From positions 24,750,455 through 24,814,454 of the forward strand of contig CAIIXF020000002.1 of the NCBI GenBank assembly GCA_903813345.2: a DNA stretch of 64,000 nt. Direction: 5' to 3'. Within the stretch, counting starts at the first letter, position 1, and each line of letters opens with the position of its first letter. The translations under genes were made by a program, and so were the position numbers. Origin of the DNA: Owenia fusiformis. Its lineage: Eukaryota; Annelida; Polychaeta; Sabellida; Oweniidae. Shown in pieces: positions 1 to 12,200 of this stretch. Below the pieces are notes generated by a model. The model worked only from the letters and a program-made list of their open reading frames with translations. It made no database searches and had not been told where the DNA came from.

Positions 1-167
1 GAGGAGAAACGTTTGTGCCAGTGGTAGATCCTACCTGTTGACATAGCACCATCTCCATATGCATTCCTGAGGAACTTTAAAGTTTCAGGAGCTGTCATTC
101 CATTTCTTACACAGTCTTGGATAGATGTCCTTTGTCTTATTCTTGAATATTCTTTCCCTGATGACAT
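1..167 (-). CDS. mariner-like transposase, N-terminal helix-turn-helix (partial)
   Basis: The minus-strand frame starts at an ATG (165-167) and stays open to the window edge for 55 codons. The segment VRNGMTAPETLKFLRNAYG followed by GRIYHWHKRF has the look of the first DNA-binding helix-turn-helix of mariner/SETMAR-type transposases, where the motif (Y/F)-x-W-H-K-R-F ends the domain. The catalytic DD(D/E) part would lie left of the window. The frame is intact as far as it can be read, so whether this copy is active is open. Family assignment is from motif recognition only. Confidence 0.7.
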   Translation of the reverse strand, partial: MSSGKEYSRIRQRTSIQDCVRNGMTAPETLKFLRNAYGDGAMSTGRIYHWHKRFS

Positions 168-614
168 TCTTTTGGTTTTCAAGATGGCTGATTTTCAAAA
201 ATGGTGGGGCTTTGTTGGCAAATGACAATTATGACATCACACAAGACAGTGACCTGAACCCACAATATAACCCCATTGACATTTGTGATGTCATCAATGA
301 TGTCATTAGTCATTGTTATGGATATATTTTGATTATCAACATAACAAGTAGGTTGCTGGGAGTGAAGTGTGTGGTTTTTGCAAGAAGTGGTGTCACATCA
401 AAAAAATAAAAAACGCAACATTAAAATAGTGCCCCGCATACCACGTGGTCACGTTACCATGGTAACCAGTTTAACAGCAGTTATGCATGGATCACCATGA
501 ATTTTTGCAAGATGGTCAGCAGATAGTTTGGACACATTCTGGCCAAATATCAAGCACATTATCCAAATATTAATGAAATGCCAGACTCATTCCTGGAACT
601 TATGGACCACCCTG
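1..614 (-). mobile_element. mariner-like DNA transposon, 5' end, truncated by window edge
   Basis: The element reads leftwards. Its outer end is at about 614, where the minus strand begins CAGGGTGGTCCATAAG, a typical start for mariner-type terminal repeats, and a TA dinucleotide at 615-616 would be the target site. Positions 168-600 are non-coding leader; they contain a GTTACCATGGTAAC palindrome near 454-467. The other end lies outside the window, so size and terminal-repeat match cannot be checked. Confidence 0.7.
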
Positions 615-616
615 TA

Positions 617-821
617 CAACATAATCATAACATACAGGTACATAAAAATGTAAAAATACAATAAGGTAATAAAATACAAGTAGGTACAATACAGTTTTTT
701 GTTAAAATCGTATGTCTAATTTATTCAGAATAGAATTCCATTTTCTAATAAAGAGTGGTCTAGTCTGATTTTCTGTTGATATTGTTAATTCGTTTTTATT
801 TTGTTTCTTATGATATTCTTA
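617..821. other. Spacer without recognised feature
   Basis: AT-rich sequence between the mariner end and the next repeat; no coding signal seen. Confidence 0.5.
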
Positions 822-1570
822 AAGGCCCCATGTAAAGTTTAAACCACTTTGGCTTATATTGTAGTCTTACCCAATGTTATCAAAGTGTGATATGTGAAAC
901 TTTTTTTTTTAATTTCAAAAAGTGGTTTTTGATAGACTTTTTGTTCCAAAATTTGTGAATTTATTTAAAACCAACTTTTAGAGGTCACTCATATCTTCTA
1001 ATTAGCCACAATTCATACCAATTCATAGCATTCATCCTCCCATGTTTTTGCCGAAAAGATTAAGAAAATCGGTTGATAAACAAGCGAGAAATGAACTTAT
1101 CAGTGCATGAAAATGGTTCTGAGAAAAATGCATTTCAAAATTTTAGTTCTCATAGAATCCAATGGTACAATGATATCTAAAACATAATTTATTCTTCCTT
1201 TTAACCTGGTTAGACAATCAACATTGTTTTTTTTATGAAAGTCTAGCATATTTAGAAAAGATTGACATCGAAAAAAAAATTCAATTTTTTTCAAAAAGTT
1301 TTTGTTACCTTAGTCACAGGCTGTTATCGAAATATTTGTCCGCTGTGACGGAGCATGCTATTTTTCATAAAAACATTAAGAATACTTCACGATTTATTTT
1401 TTAACTCATATGTTTCGTTATACCATACAAAATTACTTACTCCATGCAATGGATATATCATTTGCGGGTAACTTTCACTTCTGTTTGAAGTCCAATTACG
1501 CTGGGAAGAAAAGTTATTGAAAATGGCACCGGAGTATCATACTTCAAAATGTACAATTTCTTGTTTAACT
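822..1570 (+). mobile_element. Copy L of a repeat family related in inverted orientation to 14135-15066
   Basis: It begins AAAGGCCCCATGTAAAGTTT. The complement of 15047-15066 reads AAAGTCCCCGTCTAAAGTTT, and both copies later share a stretch with the motif TCCGCTGTGACGGAGCATGC (here 1339-1358) followed by about 200 bp of close similarity (1360-1565 against 14480-14690). The middle, rich in homopolymer runs, is much more diverged. No coding region is visible. Probably a non-autonomous DNA element; the match stops near 1570, so this copy is truncated compared with the other. Confidence 0.6.
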
Positions 1571-1798
1571 TTCTAAGGATAGATGGCGATAGATGGCGTT
1601 CATGGATATATGATTTGAAAATTTGTTGAGCGAGGAAAGATCTGCTATATTGTGAATATTACCAGTCGTTGTGCAAATATACTTAGCATATGTGGATTAT
1701 AAACGTTTCTAGCATAAAACCAGATCATTAGATAGCGAGGGAACAGAGAGAGATCACAAACTTTTTCAATGAAAATTCGTTAGCCACTGAAAAACAAA
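1571..1798. other. Probable 5' leader of the LINE ORF1 that follows
   Basis: No gene seen. It lies between the end of the repeat copy and an ATG in ATGGCG context at 1799, and contains the short direct repeat GATAGATGGCG (1579-1600). Confidence 0.35.
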
Positions 1799-2776
1799 AT
1801 GGCGACCGACAAGCCATAAAGAGGAGAGCCAAAGGTGACGAGACCTGTGATAGAACATCCTCTGGAAAATACAGTGAGTGCGAAGTTGATTTAGAGGAAG
1901 AACATTACGATGACGCATTTGTCGATCCAACCACAGAGAATGCTAAACACTTAGAAACTGTAAATGTAGATAAGCCAACCAGTGCTGATATGTCGAAACC
2001 AGAAGACCCAATCACCCAAGGCTGGATGATTAGTTATATGGACAAATTGATGACAACTATTGATCACAAAATGGAAGATAGCATTGATAGGGCAGTAACA
2101 AAAGCTCTCGAGAAGTCGAATGTGAGACTTTCTAATCTTGAACGTGAGAATGCTAAGTTAAAGGATGATGTTCTAATCCTGACCACTAAGTTGTATAAGA
2201 TAGTATTAGACGTGAATCACAATGCTCAGTACTCGCGAAAAAATACAGTGAGATTCCTTGGAATTCCAGAAAAAGAATCAAATGCTGAAAGAGACAACGA
2301 GAAATGCGAGGAATCTATCTGCGAGGCGATCTCAGCATACATGCCTGGTGTTATTACCCCTGATGATATAGAGATCAGTCACAGACTAAGACCCTACAAA
2401 CAAGACGATCGATATCCTAGATCTGTGATTGCCAAGTTGAAATGGAGAACTGGAAAGGATGCAATATTATCCAACAGGAAGAAACTCAAAGGATCGAACA
2501 TTATTGTCTATGAGGAGTGAGGACCTTAGTCCCATGAACAGAAAATTACTTCAAGATGTAAAAGAGCACCCTGAGGTAGAACAGCAGTGGTCCAAAAATG
2601 GTAAGATTTTTGGGAAACTCAGCAACGGTGACAAAGTGCTATTCAACATTTGCAGCGATGTAAATGATACTATCATAGAGCATCGTCTTAGCAGTGCTAG
2701 TGCACCTACTACAAACACCAGCCGACAACAGCCTTCTGCCCCTCGTGGCGGTCACACAGGAGGCCGAAGGTCTTGA
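1799..2776 (+). pseudogene. LINE ORF1-like protein (coiled coil, RRM-like, C-terminal domain), frameshifted
   Basis: The probable start is ATG 1799, but its frame stops after six codons; an acidic N-terminal region (with a run of Glu/Asp) then reads in the next frame from about 1816 through the internal ATG at 1990 to a stop at 2518-2520. The part from 1990 shows a heptad-like helix (residues about 30-70, LSNLERENAKLKDDVLIL), an RRM-like beta strand (NTVRFLGIPE) and ISHRL then AKLKWRTGKDAIL, as in L1/Tx1-type ORF1 proteins. The family then expects an aromatic/acidic Y-E-D-L-S-P-x-N-R-K stretch; this is found only after shifting frame near 2515 (short GAG/GTGAG insertion), ending at 2776. So the copy carries at least two frameshifts. 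No ORF2 follows; a cluster of repeats begins at 3211. Class is well supported, clade is inferred. Confidence 0.7.
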
Positions 2777-3210
2777 GTACATTTGAACTTAGTGAACAAT
2801 GTGACGCTTGTGGTAGTATAATTGATTTCTATTCCACTTTTTAGCCCAACATATATATAAATTGACATCGATTGACGTTTAATAGGCTATCTAGCGGGTT
2901 CACCTGTGCCTATGAACACTCTACTGCATAAACAGTTACCATCCCAGTAGTGAATTTGTATAATCAAAGTGATCATAAATATGTAATCTCGATTTTCACT
3001 TCTCCATCATAACTGATCATGTAAACATAACCACGTGTATTTGTTTATAAACAATAAGGTCATGCAAGTCCGCATGTGCGATGACACATTCACTATTCAG
3101 TCAAATCAGTTTCAGTGCAACAGATGAAAGTTTTGCAATGGTCTGACACTTCTCAGGGAATATGATTGACATATGCGATAAACAGTGCTGTAATAGTAAG
3201 GTCTGTTATT
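2777..3210. other. Non-coding region after ORF1
   Basis: No gene, RNA or clear repeat recognised. It could be the inter-ORF or 3' part of the same LINE, but nothing proves this. Confidence 0.4.
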
Positions 3211-3345
3211 ATTAGACTCCAGATGAAAATCTGGAGTCTATTGCTTTTGCCAGTTTTCTTTATTATTAGACTCCAGATGAAATCTGGAGTCTATTGTTTT
3301 CGTCAGTTTTCTTATTAGACTCCAGATGTCAATCTGGAGTCTATT
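3211..3345 (+). repeat. Three tandem hairpin units opening repeat cluster A
   Basis: Perfect or near-perfect hairpins AGACTCCAGAT-loop-ATCTGGAGTCT lie at 3214-3239, 3269-3293 and 3317-3342, separated by TTTGCCAGTTTTCTT-like linkers. The same hairpin and linker occur in the opposite orientation in cluster B (48898-49223 and elsewhere). The loops differ (AAA, A, TCA types) while the stems do not. Confidence 0.9.
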
Positions 3346-4789
3346 GTTTTTGCCAGTATTCTTATTATTTATTTATTATTCTTTATTATTCTTTCCCAGT
3401 TTTCTCGTTAACTAGTAGATATTGAGTCAAGTCTTATATATGGTCCATTTAGGTCCTAGATCTAGTTTCTCGGAAATTGGGTCAAATTTTTATCTAGGTC
3501 AAAGGTCAAGAACTGGGTCAAATCCAGTACTTTGTCACTTTTTTCGATTTTCTCGGTCGTCCTTCAATATTTTCGATCCGGTTTTTTTTCATTGTGTTCC
3601 TTATAAAAAAGTAGAAAACCTAAGGTCGATTTAGTTTTTTGATATCTCAAACCGATTTCGAGATATCAGTGTCCGAAAACGAGGTCCAAAAAAAAGTTCT
3701 TCGAATCAAATGTCCAGGATATTAGTCTTATAGGAAATTTTCTCAGGATTCCGAATCTGAAAACGAAATTTGGATCTGACTTCCAGTTCGGAAGTTATGG
3801 CGTTTTGAAAACTCAAAAATCGCTAAATTTGGTGCCCATGTTAAGTCAATGGGAAAAAATATTTTTTTGAAGTGAAAAATACGGAATATAGACTGAGTTC
3901 AGCTTCATATAATCAAAGCCTTTAAAAGAAGGGGACCTCAAAAGCCATCTAGCTTCACAATTTGGACACCGAAATGCCTAGGTCAAAATCTAGGTCAAAT
4001 TCATAGGTTTTCCTTATTTTTTCGATTCTGACACTACACTTTAATTATATTCTTCGAAATTGTGTATACATGTAGCCAAGAATATGCTAATAGTGTTAGC
4101 CTTTTGCCGTCAGAAAGTATTTTGACCCACTTTTGAGATATGGTGTCCGAAAAGTAGGTCAAAATAAAAAGTTCTCCAAATTGAATATATGAGTTACGAA
4201 TTAAGGGTAGAATTTTGTCAGGAATCCGAATCTGCAAACCAAATTTCGATCCGATATCCGGTTCGGAAGTTATGGCGTGTCCGAAAAGTAGGTCAAAATA
4301 AAAATTCGCCAAATTTAACGTATGAGTTATGAACTAGGGGTAGAATTTTGTCAGGAATCCGAATCTGCAAACCAAATTTCGATCCGACTTCCGGTTCGGA
4401 AGTGATAGCGTTTTGAAATTTCGAGAAAAATCGATCTGATGGTATCCTGATAGAAAGTCAAGAGTAGAGAAGAAAATATTGAAAAATTCATCCATCCTCC
4501 TATCTCATCCTACCCTATCCTTCCTATCTATCCTTCCTTCATATCTTTTCCTTCCTATCCTTCCTATCCTATCCTATCCTTTCTTCCTATTCTCTTCTAT
4601 CCTATCCTTCTTTCTTATTCTATCCTATCGTTCTTTCCTATTCTATCCTACCTTCCTATTTTATTTATCCATCTCTTTCTAGATGACTCAGCTTATTCTG
4701 GATGACTCGGCTTATTCTGGATTGCTCGGCTAAAAAAAGTCTAGATCTGGAGTCTGAAATTGAACTTCGTTCAATTTCCAAAATCTAGT
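3343..4789 (+). repeat. Repeat unit A1
   Basis: Unit order: TTA/TTC-rich start, CAGTTTTCTC, AGGTCAAAGGTCA (3496-3508), internal diverged subrepeats carrying GGTTCGGAAGTTATGGCG, a TATCC-type microsatellite (4478-4680), GGATGACTCGGCTTATTCT repeats, then a terminal nested palindrome with the stem GAAATTGAAC/GTTCAATTTC ending in ATCTAGTTATT. No conserved gene is visible; the short open frames are strings of repeat sequence. Confidence 0.85.
4478..4680 (+). repeat. TATCC/TTCC microsatellite of unit A1
   Basis: Irregular pyrimidine-rich pentamer array (variants of CTATCC and CTTCC). A microsatellite occupies the same slot in almost every unit of clusters A and B. Confidence 0.85.
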
Positions 4790-6307
4790 TATTCTTTTTC
4801 TTCTTCTTCTTCTTCTTATTATTCTAACCCAGTTTTCTCAATAACCATAAGGTTTTCAGTAAAGTTAGTCATTTGGTCAATTTAGGTCCAGAATCTAGTT
4901 CCTCGGAAATTGGGTCAAATTTTTATCTAGGTCAAAGGTCAAGAACTAGGTCAAATCCAGTACTTTGCCACTTTTTTCGATTTTCTCGGTCGTCCTTCAA
5001 TATTTTCGATCCGGGTTTTTTTCATTGTGTTCCTTATAAAAAAGTAGAAAAGCTAGGGTCGATTTAGTTTTTTGATATCTCAAACTGATTTCGAGATATC
5101 AGTATCCGAAAACAAGGTCCAAAAAAAAGTTCTCCGAATCAAATGTCCAGGATATTAGTCTTATAGAAAATTTTCTCAGGATTCCGAATCTGAAAACCAA
5201 ATTCAAATCAGACTTCCGGTTCGGAAGTTATGGCGTTTTGAAAGCTCAAAAATCACTAAATTTGGTGCCCATGTTAAGTCAATGGGAAAAAAGATTTTTT
5301 TGAAGTGAAAAATACGAAATATAGACTGAGTTTAGCTAAATATAATGAAAGCTTTTAAAAGAATGGGACCTCAAAAGTCATCTAGCTTCAAAATTTGGAC
5401 ACCAAAATGCCTAGGTCAAAATCTAGGTCAAATTCAAAGTTTTTCCTTATTTTTGCTATTCTGACACTACAGATTAATTATATTCTTCGAAATTTTGTAT
5501 GCATGTAGCCAAGAGTGTGCTTATAGTGTTAGCCTTTTGCCGTCAGCAAGTATTTTGCCCCACTTTTGAGATATGGTGTCCGAAAAGTAGGTCAAAATAT
5601 TTTTTTCCAAATTTAACATTTGAGTTATGAATTAAGTATAGAATTTTCTCAGGAATCCGAATTTGCAAACCAAATTTCGATCCGACTTCCGGATTGGAAG
5701 TTATGGCGTGTCCGAAAAGTAGGTCAAAATAAAAAGTTTCCAAATTTGACGTATGAGCTATGAATTAAGGATAGTATTGTCTCTGGAATCCAAATCTGCA
5801 AACCAAATTTCGATCCGACTTCTGGTTCGGAAGTTATGGCGTTTTGAAATTTCAAGGAAAATCGATCTGATGGTATCCTGATAGAAAGTCAAGAGTAGAG
5901 AAGAAAATATTGAAAAATCCATCCATCCTTCCTTTCTGATCCTATCCTATCCTTCCTATCTACCCTTGCTTCGTATCCTCTCCTTCCTATTCTATCCCTT
6001 CTTCCTATTCTATTCTATCCTTCTTTTCTGATCCTATCCTATCCTTCCTATCTACCATTGCTTCGTATCCTCTCCTTCCTGTCCTTCCTTTTCTATCCCT
6101 TCTTCCTTTCCTATTCTATCCTATCGTTCCTTCCTATTCTCTCCTATCCTTCCTTCCTTTTTCATCCATCCATCCATCCATCCATCCATCTTTTTCTGGA
6201 TGACTTAGCTTATTTTGGATGACTTGGCTTATTCTGGATGACTCAGCTAAAAAAGTCTAGATCTGGAGTCTGAAATTGAACTCGTTCAATTTCCAAAATC
6301 TAGTTAT
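4790..6307 (+). repeat. Repeat unit A2
   Basis: Same order as A1. DR1-type AGGTCAAAGGTCA at 4929-4941, the dyad ACTTCCGGTTCGGAAGT at 5212-5228, microsatellite about 5920-6190 (CTATCC, then a short CATC run), terminal nested palindrome at about 6256-6307 with one base missing in the loop. Confidence 0.85.
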
Positions 6308-9242
6308 TCTTCCTCTTCCTCCTTACAAGATTTCTCACCAACTAGAAGAGCTTACTTTAAGCTGCTTACATGGTCAACTAGGGAATGTATCTGGGATGAT
6401 GGGAAATTAGGTCAAATTTTTATCTAGGTCAAAGGTCAAGAACTAGGTCAAATCTTACATTTTCAACATTCTTTCAATTATCTTCTTTGATAATTATCGG
6501 AACTCCTTCATCTTTTTTTCATTATGTAGTTAAGAAATAGCCGAAGCAAAGATATGACATTAGATTTTTGATTTCTTTTACCGATTTTTAAATATGGCGT
6601 CCGGAAAGTAGGTCAAAACAAAAAATTCTCCAAATTCAAGGTGTGAGTTATGAAATATATGTAGGATTTTCTCAGGAATCCGAATCTGCAGACCAAATGT
6701 CAATCCAAGTTCCGGTTCGAAAGTTATGGCGGTTTGAAGTCTCAAAAATCGCTATTTTGGTGCCCCATGTTAAGTCAATGGGGCTGAAGAAAATTATGAA
6801 TTGGAAAAACACGGTCTTTAGACTTAATGCAGCCAACATAATGCAAGCCTACAAGAATAATTGACCTCAAAATCTACTTTGTCTCAAAAGTTGAACACTA
6901 AAAAGCCGAGGTCAAAATCTAGGTCAAAGTTTGAGTTTTCCCTTAATTTTGCGAATCTGACGCTACACTTTAATAATATTCCTTGAAATTTGGTATACAG
7001 ATAGGAACAAGTATGCTAATAGTGTTAGCCTTTTGCCGTCAGAAAGTATTTTGACCCACTTTTGAGATATGGTGTCCGGAAAGTAGGTCAAAATAAAAAG
7101 TTCTCCAAATTTAACATATGAGCTATGAATTAAGAGTAGAATTTTCCCAGGAATCCGAATCTGCAAACCAAATTTCAATCCGACTTTCGGTTCGGAAGTT
7201 ATGGCGTTTTGAAAGCTCAAAAATCGCTAGATTTGGTGCCCTATGTTATGTCAATGAGAAAAAAGATTTTTTTGAAGTGTAAAATATCAGATATAAACTG
7301 AGTACAGCTTAACATTCTGAAAGCCTATAAAAGAAGTGGACCTCGAAGGCTATCTAGCTTTAATATTTGGACACCAAAATGCCTAGGTCAAAATCTAGGT
7401 CAAATTCATAGTTTTTCCTTATTTTTGCGATTCTGACATTACACTTTAATGATTTGCTTAGAAATTTTGTATACAGGTAGCAAAGAGTGTGCTAATAGTG
7501 AGAGCCTTTTGCCGTCAGAAAGTATTTTGACCCACTTTTGAGATATGGTGTCCGTAAAGTAGGTCAAAATAAAAAATTCTCATAATTTAACTTATGAGTT
7601 ATGAATTAAGGGTAGAATTTTCTCAGGAATCTAAATCTGCAAATTAAATTTCAATCCGACTTCCGGTCAAAAAATCCTACTTCCCTACCTACCTACCTAC
7701 CTACCTACCTACCTACCTACCTACCTACCTACCTACCTACCTACCTACCTACCTACCTACCTACCTACCTACCTACCTACCTACCTACCTACCTACCTAC
7801 CTACCTACCTACCTACCTACCTACCTACCTACCTACCTACCTACCTACCTACCTACCTACCTACCTACCTACCTACCTACCTACCTACCTACCTACCTAC
7901 CTACCTACCTACCTACCTACCTACCTACCTACCTACCTACCTACCTACCTACCTACCTACCTACCTACCTACCTACCTACCTACCTACCTACCTACCTAC
8001 CTACCTACCTACCTACCTACCTACCTACCTACCTACCTACCTACCTACCTACCTACCTACCTACCTACCTACCTACCTACCTACCTACCTACCTACCTAC
8101 CTACCTACCTACCTACCTACCTACCTACCTACCTACCTACCTACCTACCTACCTACCTACCTACCTACCTACCTACCTACCTACCTACCTACCTACCTAC
8201 CTACCTACCTACCTACCTACCTACCTACCTACCTACCTACCTACCTACCTACCTACCTACCTACCTACCTACCTACCTACCTACCTACCTACCTACCTAC
8301 CTACCTACCTACCTACCTACCTACCTACCTACCTACCTACCTACCTACCTACCTACCTACCTACCTACCTACCTACCTACCTACCTACCTACCTACCTAC
8401 CTACCTACCTACCTACCTACCTACCTACCTACCTACCTACCTACCTACCTACCTACCTACCTACCTACCTACCTACCTACCTACCTACCTACCTACCTAC
8501 CTACCTACCTACCTACCTACCTACCTACCTACCTACCTACCTACCTACCTACCTACCTACCTACCTACCTACCTACCTACCTACCTACCTACCTACCTAC
8601 CTACCTACCTACCTACCTACCTACCTACCTACCTACCTACCTACCTACCTACCTACCTACCTACCTACCTACCTACCTACCTACCTACCTACCTACCTAC
8701 CTACCTACCTACCTACCTACCTACCTACCTACCTACCTACCTACCTACCTACCTACCTACCTACCTACCTACCTACCTACCTACCTACCTACCTACCTAC
8801 CTACCTACCTACCTACCTACCTACCTACCTACCTACCTACCTACCTACCTACCTACCTACCTACCTACCTACCTACCTACCTACCTACCTACCTACCTAC
8901 CTACCTACCTACCTACCTACCTACCTACCTACCTACCTACCTACCTACCTACCTACCTACCTACCTACCTACCTACCTACCTACCTACCTACCTACCTAC
9001 TCGGCTACCTACTTAGCTACCTACTTCTCAGCTACCTACTTAACTACTTACTCAGCTACCTACTCAGCTACTTACTCAGCTACCTACTCAGCTGGTTACT
9101 CAGCTACCTACTCAGCTACTTACTCAATTACTTAATCATCTACTTACTCAACTTCCTACTCAGTTACTTACTCAGCTCTTTACTCAAGTAAATCAATCTG
9201 GAGTCTTAAATTGAACTTTGTTCAATTTACCAATCTAGTTTT
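6308..9242 (+). repeat. Repeat unit A3, enlarged by a giant microsatellite
   Basis: Begins like A1/A2 (AGGTCAAAGGTCA at 6426-6438) but its microsatellite slot is filled by (CTAC)n rather than TATCC, followed by degenerate ACTCAGCTACCT repeats (9001-9190) that look like a fusion of CTAC with the usual ACTCAGCT motif. Ends with the terminal palindrome at 9195-9242. Confidence 0.85.
7684..9000 (+). repeat. Perfect (CTAC)n microsatellite, about 329 copies
   Basis: About 1,317 bp without a visible interruption. Each 60-base line between 7741 and 9000 is identical. True length in the genome may differ from the assembled length. Confidence 0.98.
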
Positions 9243-12200
9243 ATATCTTTTGTAGTTCTTGAAGCTAGCTCTTTGACTAAAGGCGAATGTGTTCTCGACG
9301 TGTACATATATATTATTTTTTCAGAGTTTTGTAAATTCAACCAGGTGCAATAGTGCATTTCTGTTTATATGTTTTTATACTGTACTCTCAGGGGGATTGT
9401 CAATGTTACATTGATATGAATGTATGGCCTTTACCAACAGCATTCATACACAAGCAACTAATAATGTTTTATGCGTGTGCTTCCAATCCGACTTATATGG
9501 TCTATATTTGCAACACGGTACAATGTTTTGGTTATTAGGTTAAATTCTTACTATTTTATACATGTACAACAATTCAACGATGACTGATTACCCTGCACAT
9601 AACTTAGTGGCTTTCTTATAGGAGCTACTAAGCGCTATTGATTTTGAAACTTGAGCACTGACTAGTGATTGGCTGTTCGTAGGAAAGCCCTATTTTGTCT
9701 GCAGAGTTACAGCCCAGTTGTTAGTAAAATATGAGAGGGTAGTATGGATGAACTGAAATTTGCATTATTTTTATTTTACATCTGTTTTCACAATGTAGCT
9801 TTATCTTTGGATAAGCAATTTGTCTTATGTAATGTTACTAGATATATTAAGCAGTATTTAGACTGACAAATTGTGTTTTTTGATTGAATATAGCGGGTCT
9901 TTCCAAGCTAGCTAACATTTCTTCTCATTACGACGACATCTCGAATTACAACTTTAATTTCTGCCTTTATGATTCTTAGGAATATTACTTGTTATGAGAT
10001 TCTTAAAACTTCAGGCAGTAGTTTCAACTCTGAATATATCTGTTATGATTTGTTACCTCATGGGCCACCTTTTTTGTCACTGGTGCAGAAAGTAAATTGT
10101 ATTTGTAGTCCTGCAAGAGATGGCATTGGATAATGCCTTTTAGTTTAGAAACTTGGAGATCAGCAGTTGGGCTATTTAATTCTTACAAAATCAAAGTTTC
10201 CTTCTCAGAGAAGATACAACCAGATGCCTATGGTACATGTATCTACGATGTCCAAATGTTAATTTTAACCCTCGTACTAATCTATGTAGGGTTACATGTA
10301 TACTGTTTATTGACAAATAGCTGCTCTACTTTTTGTAAATATTTAGTGTTTGCCGCTGTTTTTGCGAGTCAGGTTGTAAATGTATGCCTAAGTTGTTTGA
10401 TGTTGTTTAGCATATCAGAGAAACTATCAGTATCACATCGAAATATATCTTTAGTCATTGCAAAAGCATCTGTAGTACTATTAACTCTGTGTTGTGTTCC
10501 TGGAACAACCTTGTTCTTATTTAATCCAAGCAACATATGTCAACTACTACTTCTCATGTCTGGAGATGTTGAGAGCAACCCTGGGCCTAAAGACGATTTG
10601 AAGATTCTATTTAGTAATATTAATAGCATTAAGGCAGACTCATTAGCACGGCTTGAGATTCTTAAAGAATATGTGTTAAGAGAGAATGTCCATATATTAG
10701 CACTTTGTGAAACAGGCAATGTTACTCCTGAAGATCTTGAATCTAATATGTTTGATATAAGAGGGTTTGGCAAACCAAAATATTCAACTAATGAGGGTAG
10801 AGGTCTCATTTTATGGGCCCATGATACTGTACAGATAAACATTTGTGATTTTAATATGTCAAATGATTTAGGTAATTGCTGGATTACTATTAAAGTTGAA
10901 CATAAGATTTTCTTTTATGGATTCTTTTACCGTTCACCATCACTTACTGCGAATGAGACTAGACTATACTTATCAAGGGTCAAAGACAATATTTCTAATG
11001 TTTTATTGCAGCAGAATGATGGGATCATTATTAATGGTGATTTTAATGCTAGAAACAATGCCTGGTACGTTGATGATATTAATAATATGGCTGGTATAGA
11101 ATTAAACAATATTTTGACTGATCTTGGACTTCAGCAACTTATTTTTGAACCAACTAGGATTACCAAACATTCTAAGTCATGTATTGATTTATTGATACAG
11201 ATTCTGAACATCTCATTTCAAGTTCAGTTGAACCTCCTTTAGGTAACTCTGATCACTGTGCTATCATTACTAAAGTTCGAGTCAATATTCCCAGGGAACC
11301 ATCCATTAAGAAGACAGTATGGTATTATGATAGTGCTGATATTAATCTGCTAAATCAAAAAATCGCTCAAACTGACTGGAACTTTAACCTTGATACACAA
11401 GTCAATGATGCTGCGGTTAGATTTGTTAATTCTATTTTATCAATTTTCAAGGAAGTTGTTCCTAATAAAACAGTCTCTTCAGGGTTTGATGACCAACCAT
11501 ATTTCACCAGTAAAATCAAAAAAGAGATATATAAAATAAACAAATTGCATCATAAATTTAAATCCACAAATAATCCCATGTTTAGAGAAAAATATATTAC
11601 TCAAAATCAACTAGTCAATCAACTAATTCATGAAGCCAAGGCAGAACATGAAATAAAAATAAAAAATAAATTAGATAATATATCAAAAAATTCCATTGAC
11701 TACTGGGTACTAATTAAAGAGCTTCTTGGAAAAAACCAAGTCTCCTCTATACCCATTCTTTTCAACCCAACATTAAATTCAGCAGCTGTTAATAGTATTG
11801 ATAAAGCTAATGTACTTATGAAATATTTTTGTCAATAAGAAAATTGTTAATATCAATGACAATTATATTCCCTATTTTAGACCAAGAACTCAAAATATCC
11901 TAGCTGAGATGTCAACCTCACCCGAAGAGATTTTACATCTGATTAATGATATTGATGTCACTAAAGCACATGGTCCTGATGAGATATCCAATAAAATGCT
12001 CAAATTATGTGCACATTCTATAGCAGATCCACTTTCATTACTATTTAACAGAATTTTTCAAGACAACATTTTCCCTGACATTTGGAAAGAGGGTACAATA
12101 GTTCCAATATTTAAAAAGGGAGACAGGGCACTAGTTACTAATTACAGACCAGTTACTCTTCTAAGTTCAATCTCTAAAATCTTGGAATCTATAATTCATA

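Noticed and set aside
7684-9000. Telomeric or centromeric array
   Set aside because: CTAC/GTAG is not a known animal telomere unit, and the tract sits in the microsatellite slot of a dispersed repeat unit.
10540-11109. Additional frames on both strands inside the LINE
   Set aside because: They overlap the endonuclease reading frame, which carries the conserved motifs.
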